From Microvirga arvi (GTDB lineage Bacteria; Pseudomonadota; Alphaproteobacteria; Rhizobiales; Beijerinckiaceae): a DNA stretch of 64,000 bases. The notes below the pieces were generated by a model. That model saw only the letters and a list, made by a program, of their open reading frames with translations, had not been told where the DNA came from and made no database searches. The DNA lies in assembly GCF_016892765.1 (NCBI RefSeq), contig NZ_JAFEMD010000003.1, positions 62,001 through 126,000 of the forward strand, in the 5' to 3' direction. Of the stretch, positions 20,169 through 28,321 are shown in pieces (the stretch's first letter is position 1; each line of letters begins with the position of its first letter). The translations under genes were made by a program, and so were the position numbers.

Positions 20169-21094
20169 TTGAGCGCCTCGTAGATCTTATAGCCGGCAGC
20201 CTCGGCCTTCGGGGTCACGCGCCGTAAAAGGGGCTTCAGCACCCCTTCGTAGGGCAGATGACGGTTGGCGACGAGCCAGAGAACACCTCCTGGCCGCAGG
20301 GCCTCGGCGGCCTGGCGGATGAAGCTCTGGCCCAGGGACTGGTCCTCGGCGCCGCCATCGTGGAACGGCGGGTTCATGACCACGAAGTCGAGCCCCTTAA
20401 GGCCGGTTCCGGCCCGAATGTCAGCCCAGCGGATCTCCGCCCGCGGGTCGTCGATATTGCGGGCGGCCATCTCGACGGCTCGGCGGTCGACATCGACCAT
20501 GGCCAGGTGTTCCACCTTCGGGGAGGCCAGAATCGCCCGGGCGAGGATGCCGATGCCACAGCCGAAATCCGCGCCTCGGCCGCTCAGCGAAGGCAAATTC
20601 TGCTCCAGCAGCACGCTGCCGGGGTCGAGCCGGTTCCAGCTGAACACGCCGGGCCAGGTCCATAGACTCAGGCCTTCGGCCAGGCGCGGTCCGCCTTCGG
20701 CCAGGGCCGCGTCGAGGCCGTTCGGATCCGGCGGCCGTTCACAGGTGCAGATGCGATGATGCCGCCGGGATGTCTCTGAGACCGCGCAGCCGAAGCTTTT
20801 GAGTTCCTTGGCGATCCGGGAGCCGCCCTTGTCCTTGGGTGCAAGGGCTGTCAGGCGGCCGCCTGTTGCCAGCGTTCGCAGGGCCAAGGCGATGGTGTAG
20901 CGCCGCTCCACGGTGCCGGGTGGAGCGAGCACGAGCATGTCGGCAAGGGAGCTGCACTCTTGCTCTTCCAGCTTGGCGGAGCCGGGAATCAGGGGCGAAA
21001 ACTGGATCGCCTCCTTCGGCGCTTCGGCCAATCCGGCTGATGGCGTTCCATAAACGCCGCTTCTCTTCGTATCTGGCAAGGTAACTTGGTCCAC
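20165..21094 (-). CDS. RsmC-like SAM-dependent rRNA (guanine-N2) methyltransferase
   Basis: A 309-residue class I methyltransferase with a degenerate N-terminal half and a C-terminal catalytic half. The SAM motif is ADFGCGIGILARAIL, motif II is MVDVDRRAVEMAARN, and VMNPPFHDG is the NPPF motif of amino-methylating enzymes such as RsmC (m2G1207 of 16S rRNA). The start is uncertain: the GTG at 21094 lacks a ribosome site, and a TTG at 21079 is possible. A large palindrome lies just upstream (21099-21162) and could affect expression. It is coupled to rsuA by ATGA. Confidence 0.85.
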   Translation of the reverse strand: MDQVTLPDTKRSGVYGTPSAGLAEAPKEAIQFSPLIPGSAKLEEQECSSLADMLVLAPPGTVERRYTIALALRTLATGGRLTALAPKDKGGSRIAKELKSFGCAVSETSRRHHRICTCERPPDPNGLDAALAEGGPRLAEGLSLWTWPGVFSWNRLDPGSVLLEQNLPSLSGRGADFGCGIGILARAILASPKVEHLAMVDVDRRAVEMAARNIDDPRAEIRWADIRAGTGLKGLDFVVMNPPFHDGGAEDQSLGQSFIRQAAEALRPGGVLWLVANRHLPYEGVLKPLLRRVTPKAEAAGYKIYEALK

Positions 21095-21098
21095 GCTG

Positions 21099-21162
21099 AA
21101 CGCTCAGAGCATCGAGCGATGCCCGCTCCTTTGAAGTGCGCATCGCTCGATGCTCTGGCGTT
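21099..21162. repeat. Long near-perfect palindrome upstream of the rsmC-like gene
   Basis: An 18-bp perfect arm, CAGAGCATCGAGCGATGC at 21105-21122, pairs with its reverse complement at 21140-21157 over a 17-base loop. The stem extends by five more pairs (AACGC/GCGTT) past a single bulged T. It begins four bases upstream of the presumed start, so it would sit in the 5' UTR. It resembles a dispersed intergenic palindromic repeat unit. Confidence 0.75.
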
Positions 21163-21192
21163 CTTAATATGCCGTGGCCCGGAAGGTAAGCC

Positions 21193-21414
21193 TCATCGGT
21201 CGCTGGAGGTCTGGTTGGCATCGCCGGCCGGCCGGATTTCCGATTCCCCGACGGCCCGCTGGGTGCCGCTCACGGTCTCTTTGATCCTGTAGCCGCGCTC
21301 TCCGGTGCTGTCCTCCGGCATGAGTCGAATGATCTCGTAGGTGCCGCTCGTGCGATCGGCAAAATGGGTTGCCGTGGCATGGACCAACTGGCCCATGGAA
21401 TATTTGTGGCTCAC
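21193..21414 (-). CDS. Conserved-looking 73-residue hypothetical protein
   Basis: It begins VSHKYSMGQLVHATATHFADRT from a GTG at 21414 with AAGGAG at good spacing. The body GTYEIIRLMPEDSTGERGYRIKETVSGTQRAVGESEI looks like a compact beta-rich domain of an SH3-like or KOW-like type. The tail is polar and probably disordered. It follows cspA on the same strand beyond a strong terminator. No function can be assigned. Confidence 0.65.
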   Translation of the reverse strand: MSHKYSMGQLVHATATHFADRTSGTYEIIRLMPEDSTGERGYRIKETVSGTQRAVGESEIRPAGDANQTSSDR

Positions 21415-21433
21415 GAGGCTCTCCTTTTGCAGC

Positions 21434-21462
21434 AAACAAAAAAGCCGCTCCCAAGGAGCGGC
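21434..21462 (-). terminator. Rho-independent terminator of cspA
   Basis: On the minus strand a perfect 8-bp stem, GCCGCTCC/GGAGCGGC, with a 3-base loop is followed by a T-rich run (TTTTTTGTTT). It lies 46 bases after the cold-shock gene stop and before the 73-residue gene. This is a textbook intrinsic terminator. Confidence 0.88.
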
Positions 21463-21507
21463 TTTGCCAGGCGGCGCGGATGCCGCACCGCCTTTTCCGA
21501 CAGCGAA

Positions 21508-21717
21508 TTACGCCGTCTGGATGTTGTTGACGGCAACCTTGCCGGAACGACGATCCTCAGCCGTGTCGAAGGAAACCTTCTGGCCTTCACGCAGGCCACG
21601 GATTCCGGCGCGCTCGAGAGCAGTGGCGTGAACGAACACGTCCTTCTCGCCATTGTCCGGCTGGATGAAGCCGAAGCCTTTTTGATCGTTGTAGAACTTT
21701 ACGGTGCCCGTCATCAT
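21508..21717 (-). CDS. cspA: Cold-shock domain protein (CspA family)
   Basis: A 69-residue single cold-shock domain. RNP1 is KGFGFIQP and RNP2 is DVFVHATAL, in the expected order. It binds single-stranded RNA and DNA as an RNA chaperone. The start is the first of two ATGs, with AAGGAATACTCCC upstream; the frame extends to 21990 but that part has no domain character. The 277-base leader up to 21994 has no other gene and could hold a temperature-responsive 5' UTR, as is known for cspA genes. A strong terminator follows the stop. Confidence 0.95.
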   Translation of the reverse strand: MMTGTVKFYNDQKGFGFIQPDNGEKDVFVHATALERAGIRGLREGQKVSFDTAEDRRSGKVAVNNIQTA

Positions 21718-21994
21718 GGGAGTATTCCTTGGTTTGTATGCATCAGTGCACGTGAGCAAGGGGCATGCGAAAGCACGACCGCGCGCTCGGGTTAGTCGAT
21801 GTTTGGAAGAGTGTCTGAACGTGCGCCTGGCGTGCCAAGGCGTAACAGCCCGATTGTCCGGCCAAATGTCGATGGATCTTATGTACTGCCCATTCAAGGC
21901 GAATACAAGGCATGATCGCAGAAAGGGCCCAAGCCTCTTTTTCCGAAGGCCTGCCCTGCCTTTCAGCTTGCTCGCCAGCGCTCGGCCCATCGAT

Positions 21995-22333
21995 TCAATA
22001 CTTCAGACGCAATGCCCGAACTTCCTGGGTTTCGTCCCCACAGGTGATGCGGGCTCTCGGGCAGGCGGAGACGTAGACCGGCGTCGGGCAATAGGTTTGC
22101 ATGAAGCTCTCGTCGATGGCGCAGGTCACGTGCACGCGATAGCCCCGCTGCGGAACGCCCGGCACGTCATGCAGGACAGAATAGCCGAGCCCCTGGTCGG
22201 CGAGCCTGGCAATGGGCCGCGTTGACTGGACCCGAGCGGACTGGACCCCGGTGACGGCGGTCATGTCGGCAGCCAGAGCCGCCGAGCCCAACAGACCGGA
22301 CGCGAAAGCCGTTCCTAACAAAAGCTGCTTCAT
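21995..22333 (-). CDS. Exported 112-residue hypothetical protein with paired cysteines
   Basis: A signal peptide (MKQLLLGTAFASGLLGSAALA, cleavage before ADMTAV) is followed by a short mature domain. Four cysteines occur in VTCAID, TYCPTP, SACPRA and ITCGDE, enough for two disulfides in the periplasm. The frame reads back to 22684, but the upstream portion lacks coding character. No family is recognised. The 226-base gap to the divergent gene at 22560 is AT-richer and presumably holds both promoters. Confidence 0.65.
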   Translation of the reverse strand: MKQLLLGTAFASGLLGSAALAADMTAVTGVQSARVQSTRPIARLADQGLGYSVLHDVPGVPQRGYRVHVTCAIDESFMQTYCPTPVYVSACPRARITCGDETQEVRALRLKY

Positions 22334-22559
22334 GCTGCGCCTCGCTGCATTCCCTTGAATTCGATCCCTGCCGCACCCGCCCGCGGGGGATCCGTGCAGG
22401 ATTAATGCAAAGCTCAGCTTGGGGATCCACGCAGAAGGCTTGCACGAAGGATTAACCACGCCTTGATCCCCCAAGGCCCACCCCTCGGGTTTTAAGCAAC
22501 CGGTAGGATTTTTGACCCGATAAACGCCATCCAACAAGGCGTGAACTGACCAGGATCCC

Positions 22560-22844
22560 ATGCACCACATCCATCTTGCTGAGGGTATGCGGCTTCGTTT
22601 TCCGGCGCGCAGCGCCGACTTCGACCAGGGCGTCGAGATCGGCATCGTCGCAGCGCTGATGAGCCAGGATCTGACGGAATTCACCCGTAAGATCTCGCGC
22701 GAGAACCTGGGCCAAGTCCGCGCCCTGGTGGAGCAGTTCGGCTACCGGCTCGTCGAAGGTCGCGAGGATGGGGATTTCGTCGAGATCAACTTCCTCAGCC
22801 GCACAGCGCGCCCGCGCCTGCGGGTGGTCCATTCAGGCGCCTGA
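22560..22844 (+). CDS. Hypothetical 94-residue cytoplasmic protein
   Basis: MHHIHLAEGMRLRFPARSADFDQGVEIGIV continues into a predicted helical region (TEFTRKISRENLGQVRALVEQFGYRLVEG) and a final beta segment. No signal peptide is seen. AGGAT precedes the ATG. I read it as a conserved small alphaproteobacterial protein, but no function can be given. It converges on the DMT transporter gene 21 bases away. Confidence 0.65.
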   Translation: MHHIHLAEGMRLRFPARSADFDQGVEIGIVAALMSQDLTEFTRKISRENLGQVRALVEQFGYRLVEGREDGDFVEINFLSRTARPRLRVVHSGA

Positions 22845-22865
22845 TTCCCATCAGGCTCTTAAGAC

Positions 22866-23798
22866 TCAAGCCGAAAACTTCTTTTCCATGGCGCGCAGCC
22901 GCTCGCGATAGGCGGTATAGAGGCCGCTGAGGGCAATGATCCCGGCGCCGGTGATTGTCCAGGCGTCGGGGATCGATCCGAACACAAGATAGCCGAGCGA
23001 ACCCGCCCAGATGAGCTGGACATAGGAAAACGGCGCGATCAGCGAGGCATTGCCGTAGCGGTAGGCCAGGACGATCAGCCAATGCCCGATCGCGAACAGA
23101 ACGCCCATGCACAGGCCGAGGCCGATCTCGGTTGCATCCGGCGTCACCCAGTTGAACGGCATGAGCGTACTCAGCACGAGCGTGCCGACGAGGGCGGAAT
23201 AGGCCAGGGTCGTGAACGCATGATCACCGCCAATCTTCCGGGTCACGACGGCGCCGACGGCCCAGCTCGACGCACCGATCATCGGGAGCAGGGCCGCGAA
23301 CTGGAAGGCGCCGGTTCCGGGACGGACGACGATCATGACCCCTATGAAGCCGACCGCCGCCGCACCCCAGCGCCGCCAGCCCACGGATTCCCCCAGAACG
23401 ATCACCGACAGCGCCATGATGAGGATCGGCGAAACGAAGAAGATCGCCGTGGCATCGGCCAAGGGGAGATGAGGGAGGCTCTCGATGAACAAAAGCGACG
23501 AGCCCACCATTCCGAAGCCCCTGACCACCTGCAAACCCGGCCGGCGGGAGCGCAGCAGCGCAGGCCCTCCCTTCACCAGCACGATGGGAATGACCACGAG
23601 CGCAAACGTGACATAGCGCATCCAGGCCACCTCCGGGGGCGGCAGGGTGTAGGCCAACTGCTTGGTGATCACGTCCGCAATGGAGAACACGATTGTCGAG
23701 GCGATCAGGAACAGAATTCCCCGCAGCGGAGAGGGAGCCGGCAGGCTGGAGAGCTCCAGGGGAGCCGCGTTCGTCCGGACAGCGGGAGAGGAGGTCAT
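22866..23798 (-). CDS. DMT superfamily (EamA) transporter
   Basis: A 310-residue protein with ten hydrophobic helices in two homologous halves. The first EamA repeat starts at SPLRGILFLIASTIVFSIADVITKQLAY, and the second spans ALLPMIGASSWAVGAVVTRKIG. It is an inner-membrane transporter, probably an exporter of metabolites or amino acids; members of this family cannot be assigned a substrate by sequence. The N-terminal 24 residues are polar and cytoplasmic. It is divergent from the MFS gene at 24059. Confidence 0.87.
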   Translation of the reverse strand: MTSSPAVRTNAAPLELSSLPAPSPLRGILFLIASTIVFSIADVITKQLAYTLPPPEVAWMRYVTFALVVIPIVLVKGGPALLRSRRPGLQVVRGFGMVGSSLLFIESLPHLPLADATAIFFVSPILIMALSVIVLGESVGWRRWGAAAVGFIGVMIVVRPGTGAFQFAALLPMIGASSWAVGAVVTRKIGGDHAFTTLAYSALVGTLVLSTLMPFNWVTPDATEIGLGLCMGVLFAIGHWLIVLAYRYGNASLIAPFSYVQLIWAGSLGYLVFGSIPDAWTITGAGIIALSGLYTAYRERLRAMEKKFSA

Positions 23799-24058
23799 GA
23801 AGAGCTCAAAAAAGAGGCTCGTGCGGGGGCCGCAACGAGCCTGGAGGTCTCAAGTCTGGAGGTAATAGGATTCTGCATAAAATACCGATTACCCCGGCAG
23901 AGAAGTGCAAACTCGGCACAGCGCGCATGCTTTGGGTGAATGGATCCGGTCTTGATGAGACCTACACTTGCACCATGAGCATAAGATAGCTGAGACCGAA
24001 AAGGTCTCACACTCCCGTCAAAGATTCCTGGCCGGCATGGCAGGTACGGAAAGCCCTT

Positions 24059-25294
24059 ATGAAGGATCAATCGCCGGATATGCCGAGCCGCTTGGTAAGC
24101 GGAACCCCTGCCTTTCACCGCCTGAACCTGGCGCTGTTCGCCTCCGGCTTCTCGACCTTCGCCATTCTTTACTGCGTCCAGCCCCTCCTGCCGGAATTCT
24201 CGCGGGAATTTCACGTGAGCGCCGCCGCCAGCAGTCTGTCCCTGTCGCTCTCGACGGGGCTCCTCGCCGTGGCCATGCTGGTAGCGGGCTCCCTGTCGGA
24301 GGTGTGGGGGCGAAAACCGATCATGGTCGCCTCGCTCCTGCTCTCGGCCGTCCTGACCATCCTCTCCGCCGCAGCACCCAGCTGGACGAGCTTTCTGTTG
24401 GCACGCATGCTGATCGGCATCACCTTGAGCGGGCTTCCGGCCGTGGCCATGGCCTATGTGAGCGAGGAGGTGGATCCGAAATCGGTCGGCCTCGCCATGG
24501 GGTTGTTCATCGGCGGCAACGCAGTCGGCGGCATGACGGGACGGATCATCAGTGGTGCTCTCACGGATCTCGGCTCCTGGCGACTGGCCGTCGGTCTTAT
24601 CGGCCTGATCGGTCTGGCTTCGGCCCTCGCCGCATGGAGGAGCCTCCCGGCCTCCGCTCATTTCCAGCCGCGCCGGGCTCGGCCGGCCGAGCTGCTGAGT
24701 TCATTCGGAGAGCATCTGCGGGATCCGGGTCTTCGCGCCCTGTTTGCCGAGGCCTTTCTGCTCATGGGCAGCTTCGTGACCCTCTATAACTATCTCGGCT
24801 ATCGCCTGACGGCGCCGCCCTACTCGCTGAGCCAGACCGCCATCGGCGTCATCTTCGCGGCTTATCTGATAGGGACCTGGAGCTCGGCCTGGATCGGTGC
24901 TCTGGCCGGCCGGCTCGGCCGCAGGCGCGTGCTGTGGTCCATGATCGCGATCATGCTCGCAGGGACGGCCCTGACCCTCTTCGATCACCTGCTGCTCATC
25001 TTGGCCGGCATCATCGCGGTGACGTTCGGCTTCTTCGGCGGGCATTCGATCGCCAGCAGCTGGGTGGGCAGCCGGGCCGTCACGGCCAAGGCACAGGCCT
25101 CGGCTCTCTACCTGTTCTGCTACTATCTCGGCTCCAGCGCCATCGGCACCCTCGGAGGCGTGTTCTGGACCCGCTGGGGATGGCTCGGCGTAACCGGCCT
25201 CGTGTCCCTTCTGCTGCTCGCAGCCCTCGCTCTCGCCTTATGGCTCATGGCTCTCCCGCCCCGCAATGTCGGGCACGATTCAGCAGTTTCGTAG
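24059..25294 (+). CDS. MFS transporter (YnfM-like, 12 helices)
   Basis: A 411-residue major facilitator. The motif A equivalent is GSLSEVWGRKPIMVASLLLS between helices 2 and 3; TM1 contains SGFSTFAILYCVQPLLPEFSREF, which is typical of the YnfM/AraJ-like drug-resistance group. Helices 7-12 repeat the fold with a weaker LAGRLGRRRVLW loop. It likely exports small molecules across the inner membrane. An in-frame ATG at 24080 could also serve. It is followed by an AT-rich gap. Confidence 0.86.
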   Translation: MKDQSPDMPSRLVSGTPAFHRLNLALFASGFSTFAILYCVQPLLPEFSREFHVSAAASSLSLSLSTGLLAVAMLVAGSLSEVWGRKPIMVASLLLSAVLTILSAAAPSWTSFLLARMLIGITLSGLPAVAMAYVSEEVDPKSVGLAMGLFIGGNAVGGMTGRIISGALTDLGSWRLAVGLIGLIGLASALAAWRSLPASAHFQPRRARPAELLSSFGEHLRDPGLRALFAEAFLLMGSFVTLYNYLGYRLTAPPYSLSQTAIGVIFAAYLIGTWSSAWIGALAGRLGRRRVLWSMIAIMLAGTALTLFDHLLLILAGIIAVTFGFFGGHSIASSWVGSRAVTAKAQASALYLFCYYLGSSAIGTLGGVFWTRWGWLGVTGLVSLLLLAALALALWLMALPPRNVGHDSAVS

Positions 25295-25501
25295 ACTGGG
25301 ACAACCAGGTAAGGCACTATAGAATTAGTGATAAATCAAAGGCTATATACACGAATTGTTACAATGTATATAAGCTTGATTTAGGATTAATCGTACTACG
25401 TGAGGCTATAGCAATCGATGTTCTATCTTGTAGAGCGTCTTATTGTTGCCCCATTAACCTTCATGTTGCGCACCCTTGTACAACAAACAAGGGAATGAAT
25501 C
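25295..25501. other. AT-rich intergenic stretch
   Basis: This 207-base stretch is markedly AT-rich compared with the flanking genes (for example around 25320-25400). No gene is visible. It probably holds the promoter and leader of the RlpA-like gene; AAGGGAATGAATC precedes its GTG start. Confidence 0.45.
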
Positions 25502-25891
25502 GTGGATCAACGCAAGGTAACGCTCACACTCGCAAGCTTGTTCATTGCCGGCTCGGCTTTTATCTCTGCCTCCGTTGCGCAGGCTGAACCGGCCAGCACC
25601 TCCGGAAAGGTTATTCAGAGCGGTCGCGCCTCCTGGTACGGCCCGGGCTTTCATGGACGCAAGACAGCGAGCGGCGAAACCTTCAACACGAATGATCTGA
25701 CCGCCGCCCACCGCACCCTCCCCTTCGGCACGAAGGTCAAGGTCGTGAACAAGCGGACGGGCCAGTCGGTCGTGGTTCGCATCAATGATCGCGGTCCTTA
25801 CGCCCATGGCCGCGTCATCGACCTGTCCAAAGCCTCGGCACAGGCCATCGGCATTTCAGGCGTCGATCCCGTCGCCGTCGCCCAGCTCTGA
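25502..25891 (+). CDS. RlpA-like septal ring/lytic transglycosylase-type protein
   Basis: A 129-residue protein starting at a GTG. A signal peptide (LTLASLFIAGSAFISASVAQA) precedes a double-psi beta-barrel: SGRASWYGPGFHGRKTASGETFN, LPFGTKVKVVNKRTGQSVVVRINDRGPY and GRVIDLSKASAQAIG are the RlpA core blocks, including the DRGP motif. RlpA proteins cleave or bind denuded glycan strands in the periplasm. This version lacks the C-terminal SPOR domain and has no lipobox cysteine, so it is a minimal, soluble form. Confidence 0.88.
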   Translation: MDQRKVTLTLASLFIAGSAFISASVAQAEPASTSGKVIQSGRASWYGPGFHGRKTASGETFNTNDLTAAHRTLPFGTKVKVVNKRTGQSVVVRINDRGPYAHGRVIDLSKASAQAIGISGVDPVAVAQL

Positions 25892-25940
25892 CGAAGACCT
25901 TTTCAGCCCAAAGCATTTTTTATTACCTAACCATTGCAAA

Positions 25941-25972
25941 CCATCCCGGCCGAGACCTCTCGGCCGGGATGG
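25941..25972 (+). terminator. Very stable hairpin after the RlpA-like gene
   Basis: A perfect 14-bp stem, CCATCCCGGCCGAG/CTCGGCCGGGATGG, with a 4-base loop lies 50 bases after the stop. An outer CCATTG/CAATGG pair extends it. No T-run follows on the plus strand, so it may be a factor-assisted terminator or a transcript-stabilising structure. Confidence 0.6.
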
Positions 25973-26045
25973 TCAATGGAACCGAGACGCCGTCAACCCG
26001 CTTTTCCCCAGTCACCTTTTCTTGAGAAGAGGCCTTTGGAAGCGC

Positions 26046-26864
26046 ATGCAGATCGGCTCGTTGCTCGCATCAACAACCGTCCTCCTGACTCTGCTGTTTG
26101 CCGGCAGCCTCACGGCTGAGGCTCAGGCTGGGCGTCCCTGGGTCGATCCTCCCGCTGGCTCGCCAGGATCGTCCTCGATTCCCGATATCGGGAATCAAGC
26201 CCCACCTGCGCCAGCACAATCGCCGCCAGCCCCACCAATCTCGGCACCTGCTGCGCCATCTGCGCAATCGGTACAGCCGCAGACGCCGATCGTCAGACCT
26301 GAGGTGCCAGTCACTCAGCAGGCAGAGCAGCCGAAGGTCCTTCCACCTGCTGTCTCGCCACCCACTGCCTCGCCTCCTGCAGTCACCGCTCAGCCGATGA
26401 AAGATCCGGATGCCGAGAAACGGCAGACACGAACGGCTACGGCCAAGGCATTTGCCATCGACTACCTCCATTCATGGTCGGCCTCGAACGATGCCGCGCT
26501 CGAAGCAACGGCAGCGTTCTATGCGCCCAGCATCCTTTTTCACGGGCGCGAGGTAAGCATGCAGCGGCTCTTCAACGAGAAACGTCGCTTCGTGCGGCGC
26601 TGGCCGGAGCGCGATTACCGTCCACGCGAGGATGGGATCGGCACTGTGTGCAACCCGGCGGGCGAGATCTGCACGGTGCACGCGGTGTTCGACTACACGG
26701 CGTCCCATCCCAAGCGCAGGCGAATTTCGCAGGGGACGGGAGCTCTTCAGCTTGTCGTCCACTTCATCGGCGACAGGCCCGTCATAGTTGCAGAACACAG
26801 CACGCTGCTCGGTCAGGAGCGCAGGCGAAATCTTGCCCTGGAGGGTGCTTCGAATGATCGATGA
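26046..26864 (+). CDS. Exported proline-rich protein with C-terminal NTF2-like domain
   Basis: A 272-residue protein. The signal peptide is MQIGSLLASTTVLLTLLFAGSLTAEAQA. A low-complexity proline-, alanine- and glutamine-rich linker covers about residues 35-120. The C-terminal part, AFAIDYLHSWSASNDAALEATAAFYAPSILFHG through FIGDRPVIVAEHS, looks like a SnoaL/NTF2-like alpha-beta domain of the kind found in periplasmic proteins. Its last codons overlap the next gene by 11 bases, so the two are probably co-expressed. Function is unknown. Confidence 0.68.
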   Translation: MQIGSLLASTTVLLTLLFAGSLTAEAQAGRPWVDPPAGSPGSSSIPDIGNQAPPAPAQSPPAPPISAPAAPSAQSVQPQTPIVRPEVPVTQQAEQPKVLPPAVSPPTASPPAVTAQPMKDPDAEKRQTRTATAKAFAIDYLHSWSASNDAALEATAAFYAPSILFHGREVSMQRLFNEKRRFVRRWPERDYRPREDGIGTVCNPAGEICTVHAVFDYTASHPKRRRISQGTGALQLVVHFIGDRPVIVAEHSTLLGQERRRNLALEGASNDR

Positions 26865-28008
26865 TACCATGACACACGATCCATCCGCGGATCCGCGCCG
26901 CAACTGGAACCAGATGCGGGAGAGAATGCGTGAGACCATCCATGCAGAACTCGACAAGATCAACCCGACCGACGATGCCAGACGAGCGCTCGAACTGATC
27001 ATCGAATCCTCCGTGCGTCCGTCGGAGGTGGATGGTGCGCTCAAGCTCACCATCATCGACCAGGACGGCAAGCCGCGGACGATCGAGAAGGAAGGGCAGC
27101 AGACCGAGTTCACGCTTCAGGACCTCTTGGAGGAACTACGCGTCAGGTATGGGGTGCTGTTCAGGTCGGCAAAGCCTGATGCTGCCGCTCTCGCGCAAGG
27201 CGAAGCCGGCCCCCAGAGGCGTGAGAAGCCGCAGCGGGACTGGCTCAAACTCGACGCCGAAGCGCTGAAGCCCGAGGCCGAAGCTCCCGCATCTCCGGCA
27301 GAACCTACTCCGCTTCAGAATCCTTCAATGGGGAAGCCGCGCATTCACGAATGGTCCCGTAACCCCTTGCGCAGCTGGAAGACCGCCCTGGTGCCAAAGC
27401 TCGGCTCGAAGGCCGAACCCGGAGACCAAGCCGCTCCGGTGGCAGCCGAGCATGAGCAGGCCGTGTTTGGCGGGATCCGCAGGCATTCCTGGCTGCGCCC
27501 TGGCCTTGCGCTCGGAGCCATTGCAGTTCTTGCTCTTCTCGGCGTCGGCGCCTTCCTGTTCCAGGGTGATGAGCCCAGCGTCCCTCAAGCCAGCGCAGCT
27601 GCTCCTGCCGAACCCAGTGATGTCGCATCCACGCCCATTCAGGATCCTGGGCCGTCGAGCACCGGCTCGACCGTGTCCTCCGGTTCATTGCGTGGCGTGC
27701 CGGACGTGATCGACACCGCCACCCTGTCCCTGAACGGAGAGGTTGTGCGTCTGTTCGGCGTCGAGTGGGCTCCCGGCGCCGGCAAGCCCGATGATCTGAC
27801 CCGCTATCTCAACGGCCGCGAAGTTGCCTGCGAGCCAGCAGGCTCGAACGACGTATACCGGTGCCAGGTCGGAGGTCAGGATCTGTCGCGGGTCGTGCTC
27901 TTCAACGGCGGCGGGCGGCCGACGAACGATGCATCGCCGGAGCTGAAGGCCGCGGCCGACAAGGCTCGGGAGGCGAAGATCGGCGTCTGGGGCAAGCCGC
28001 AGCTATGA
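26854..28008 (+). CDS. Membrane-anchored protein with degenerate SNase-like C-terminal domain
   Basis: A 384-residue protein with GGAGGG eight bases before the ATG. The N-terminus is charged and helical (about 1-110), then a proline- and alanine-rich linker, a single membrane helix near 210-230 (PGLALGAIAVLALLGVGAFLF), a second low-complexity linker, and a C-terminal domain at about 285-384. That domain reads VIDTATLSLNGEVVRLFGVEW, then GREVACEP, then ARVVLFNGGG-like text and AREAKIGVWG, the order of a staphylococcal-nuclease fold. The catalytic acidic and arginine residues are not all conserved, so it is probably non-catalytic. The topology puts this domain in the periplasm. Confidence 0.68.
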   Translation: MIDDTMTHDPSADPRRNWNQMRERMRETIHAELDKINPTDDARRALELIIESSVRPSEVDGALKLTIIDQDGKPRTIEKEGQQTEFTLQDLLEELRVRYGVLFRSAKPDAAALAQGEAGPQRREKPQRDWLKLDAEALKPEAEAPASPAEPTPLQNPSMGKPRIHEWSRNPLRSWKTALVPKLGSKAEPGDQAAPVAAEHEQAVFGGIRRHSWLRPGLALGAIAVLALLGVGAFLFQGDEPSVPQASAAAPAEPSDVASTPIQDPGPSSTGSTVSSGSLRGVPDVIDTATLSLNGEVVRLFGVEWAPGAGKPDDLTRYLNGREVACEPAGSNDVYRCQVGGQDLSRVVLFNGGGRPTNDASPELKAAADKAREAKIGVWGKPQL

Positions 28009-28038
28009 GAGCGGTCCTTGCCGGAACAAGGGCCGCTC
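28009..28038. terminator. Hairpin between convergent genes (SNase-like gene and minE)
   Basis: GAGCGGTCCTTG at 28009-28020 pairs with CAAGGGCCGCTC at 28027-28038 (12 bp with one G-T wobble) around a 6-base loop. It begins at the base after the stop of the upstream gene and 20 bases past the minE stop. Symmetry suggests bidirectional termination; T-runs are poor. Confidence 0.55.
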
Positions 28039-28057
28039 ACATGCTGAATTCATGGTA

Positions 28058-28321
28058 TCAGGCGCCTGCTGCAGCAGGAGCGGGAATCTCGATCTCGATC
28101 TCAAGGGTCGAGATGTCCGAGTCGCGATTCATCTTCACCTGAACGTTGTCCTGCTCCACCATCACGTGGCGGCGGACGACGGCCAGGATCTCCTCCCGCA
28201 GCTGGGCGACGAGATCGGGCTTGCCCCCGACGATGCCGCGTTCATGCGCCAGCAGGATCTGCAGGCGCTCGCGCGCCACGGGCGCGGAGGTGCGCCGGTT
28301 GAAGAAGCTCAAGAGGTTCAT
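28058..28321 (-). CDS. minE: Cell division topological specificity factor MinE
   Basis: An 87-residue protein. The N-terminal membrane-targeting helix [28 protein letters not shown] includes the MinD-binding region, and the C-terminal dimerisation domain ([15 protein letters not shown]) follows. MinE stimulates MinD ATPase and drives pole-to-pole oscillation that confines MinC to the poles. The start overlaps the minD stop as ATGA. The C-terminal alanine-rich tail PAPAAAGA is ordinary for Rhizobiales. Confidence 0.95.
   Translation of the reverse strand: MNLLSFFNRRTSAPVARERLQILLAHERGIVGGKPDLVAQLREEILAVVRRHVMVEQDNVQVKMNRDSDISTLEIEIEIPAPAAAGA

Noticed and set aside
25295..25501. AT-rich island as a sign of horizontal transfer
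   Set aside because: It is short, intergenic and flanked by ordinary genes; a promoter region explains it, and no integrase, tRNA junction or direct repeats were seen.
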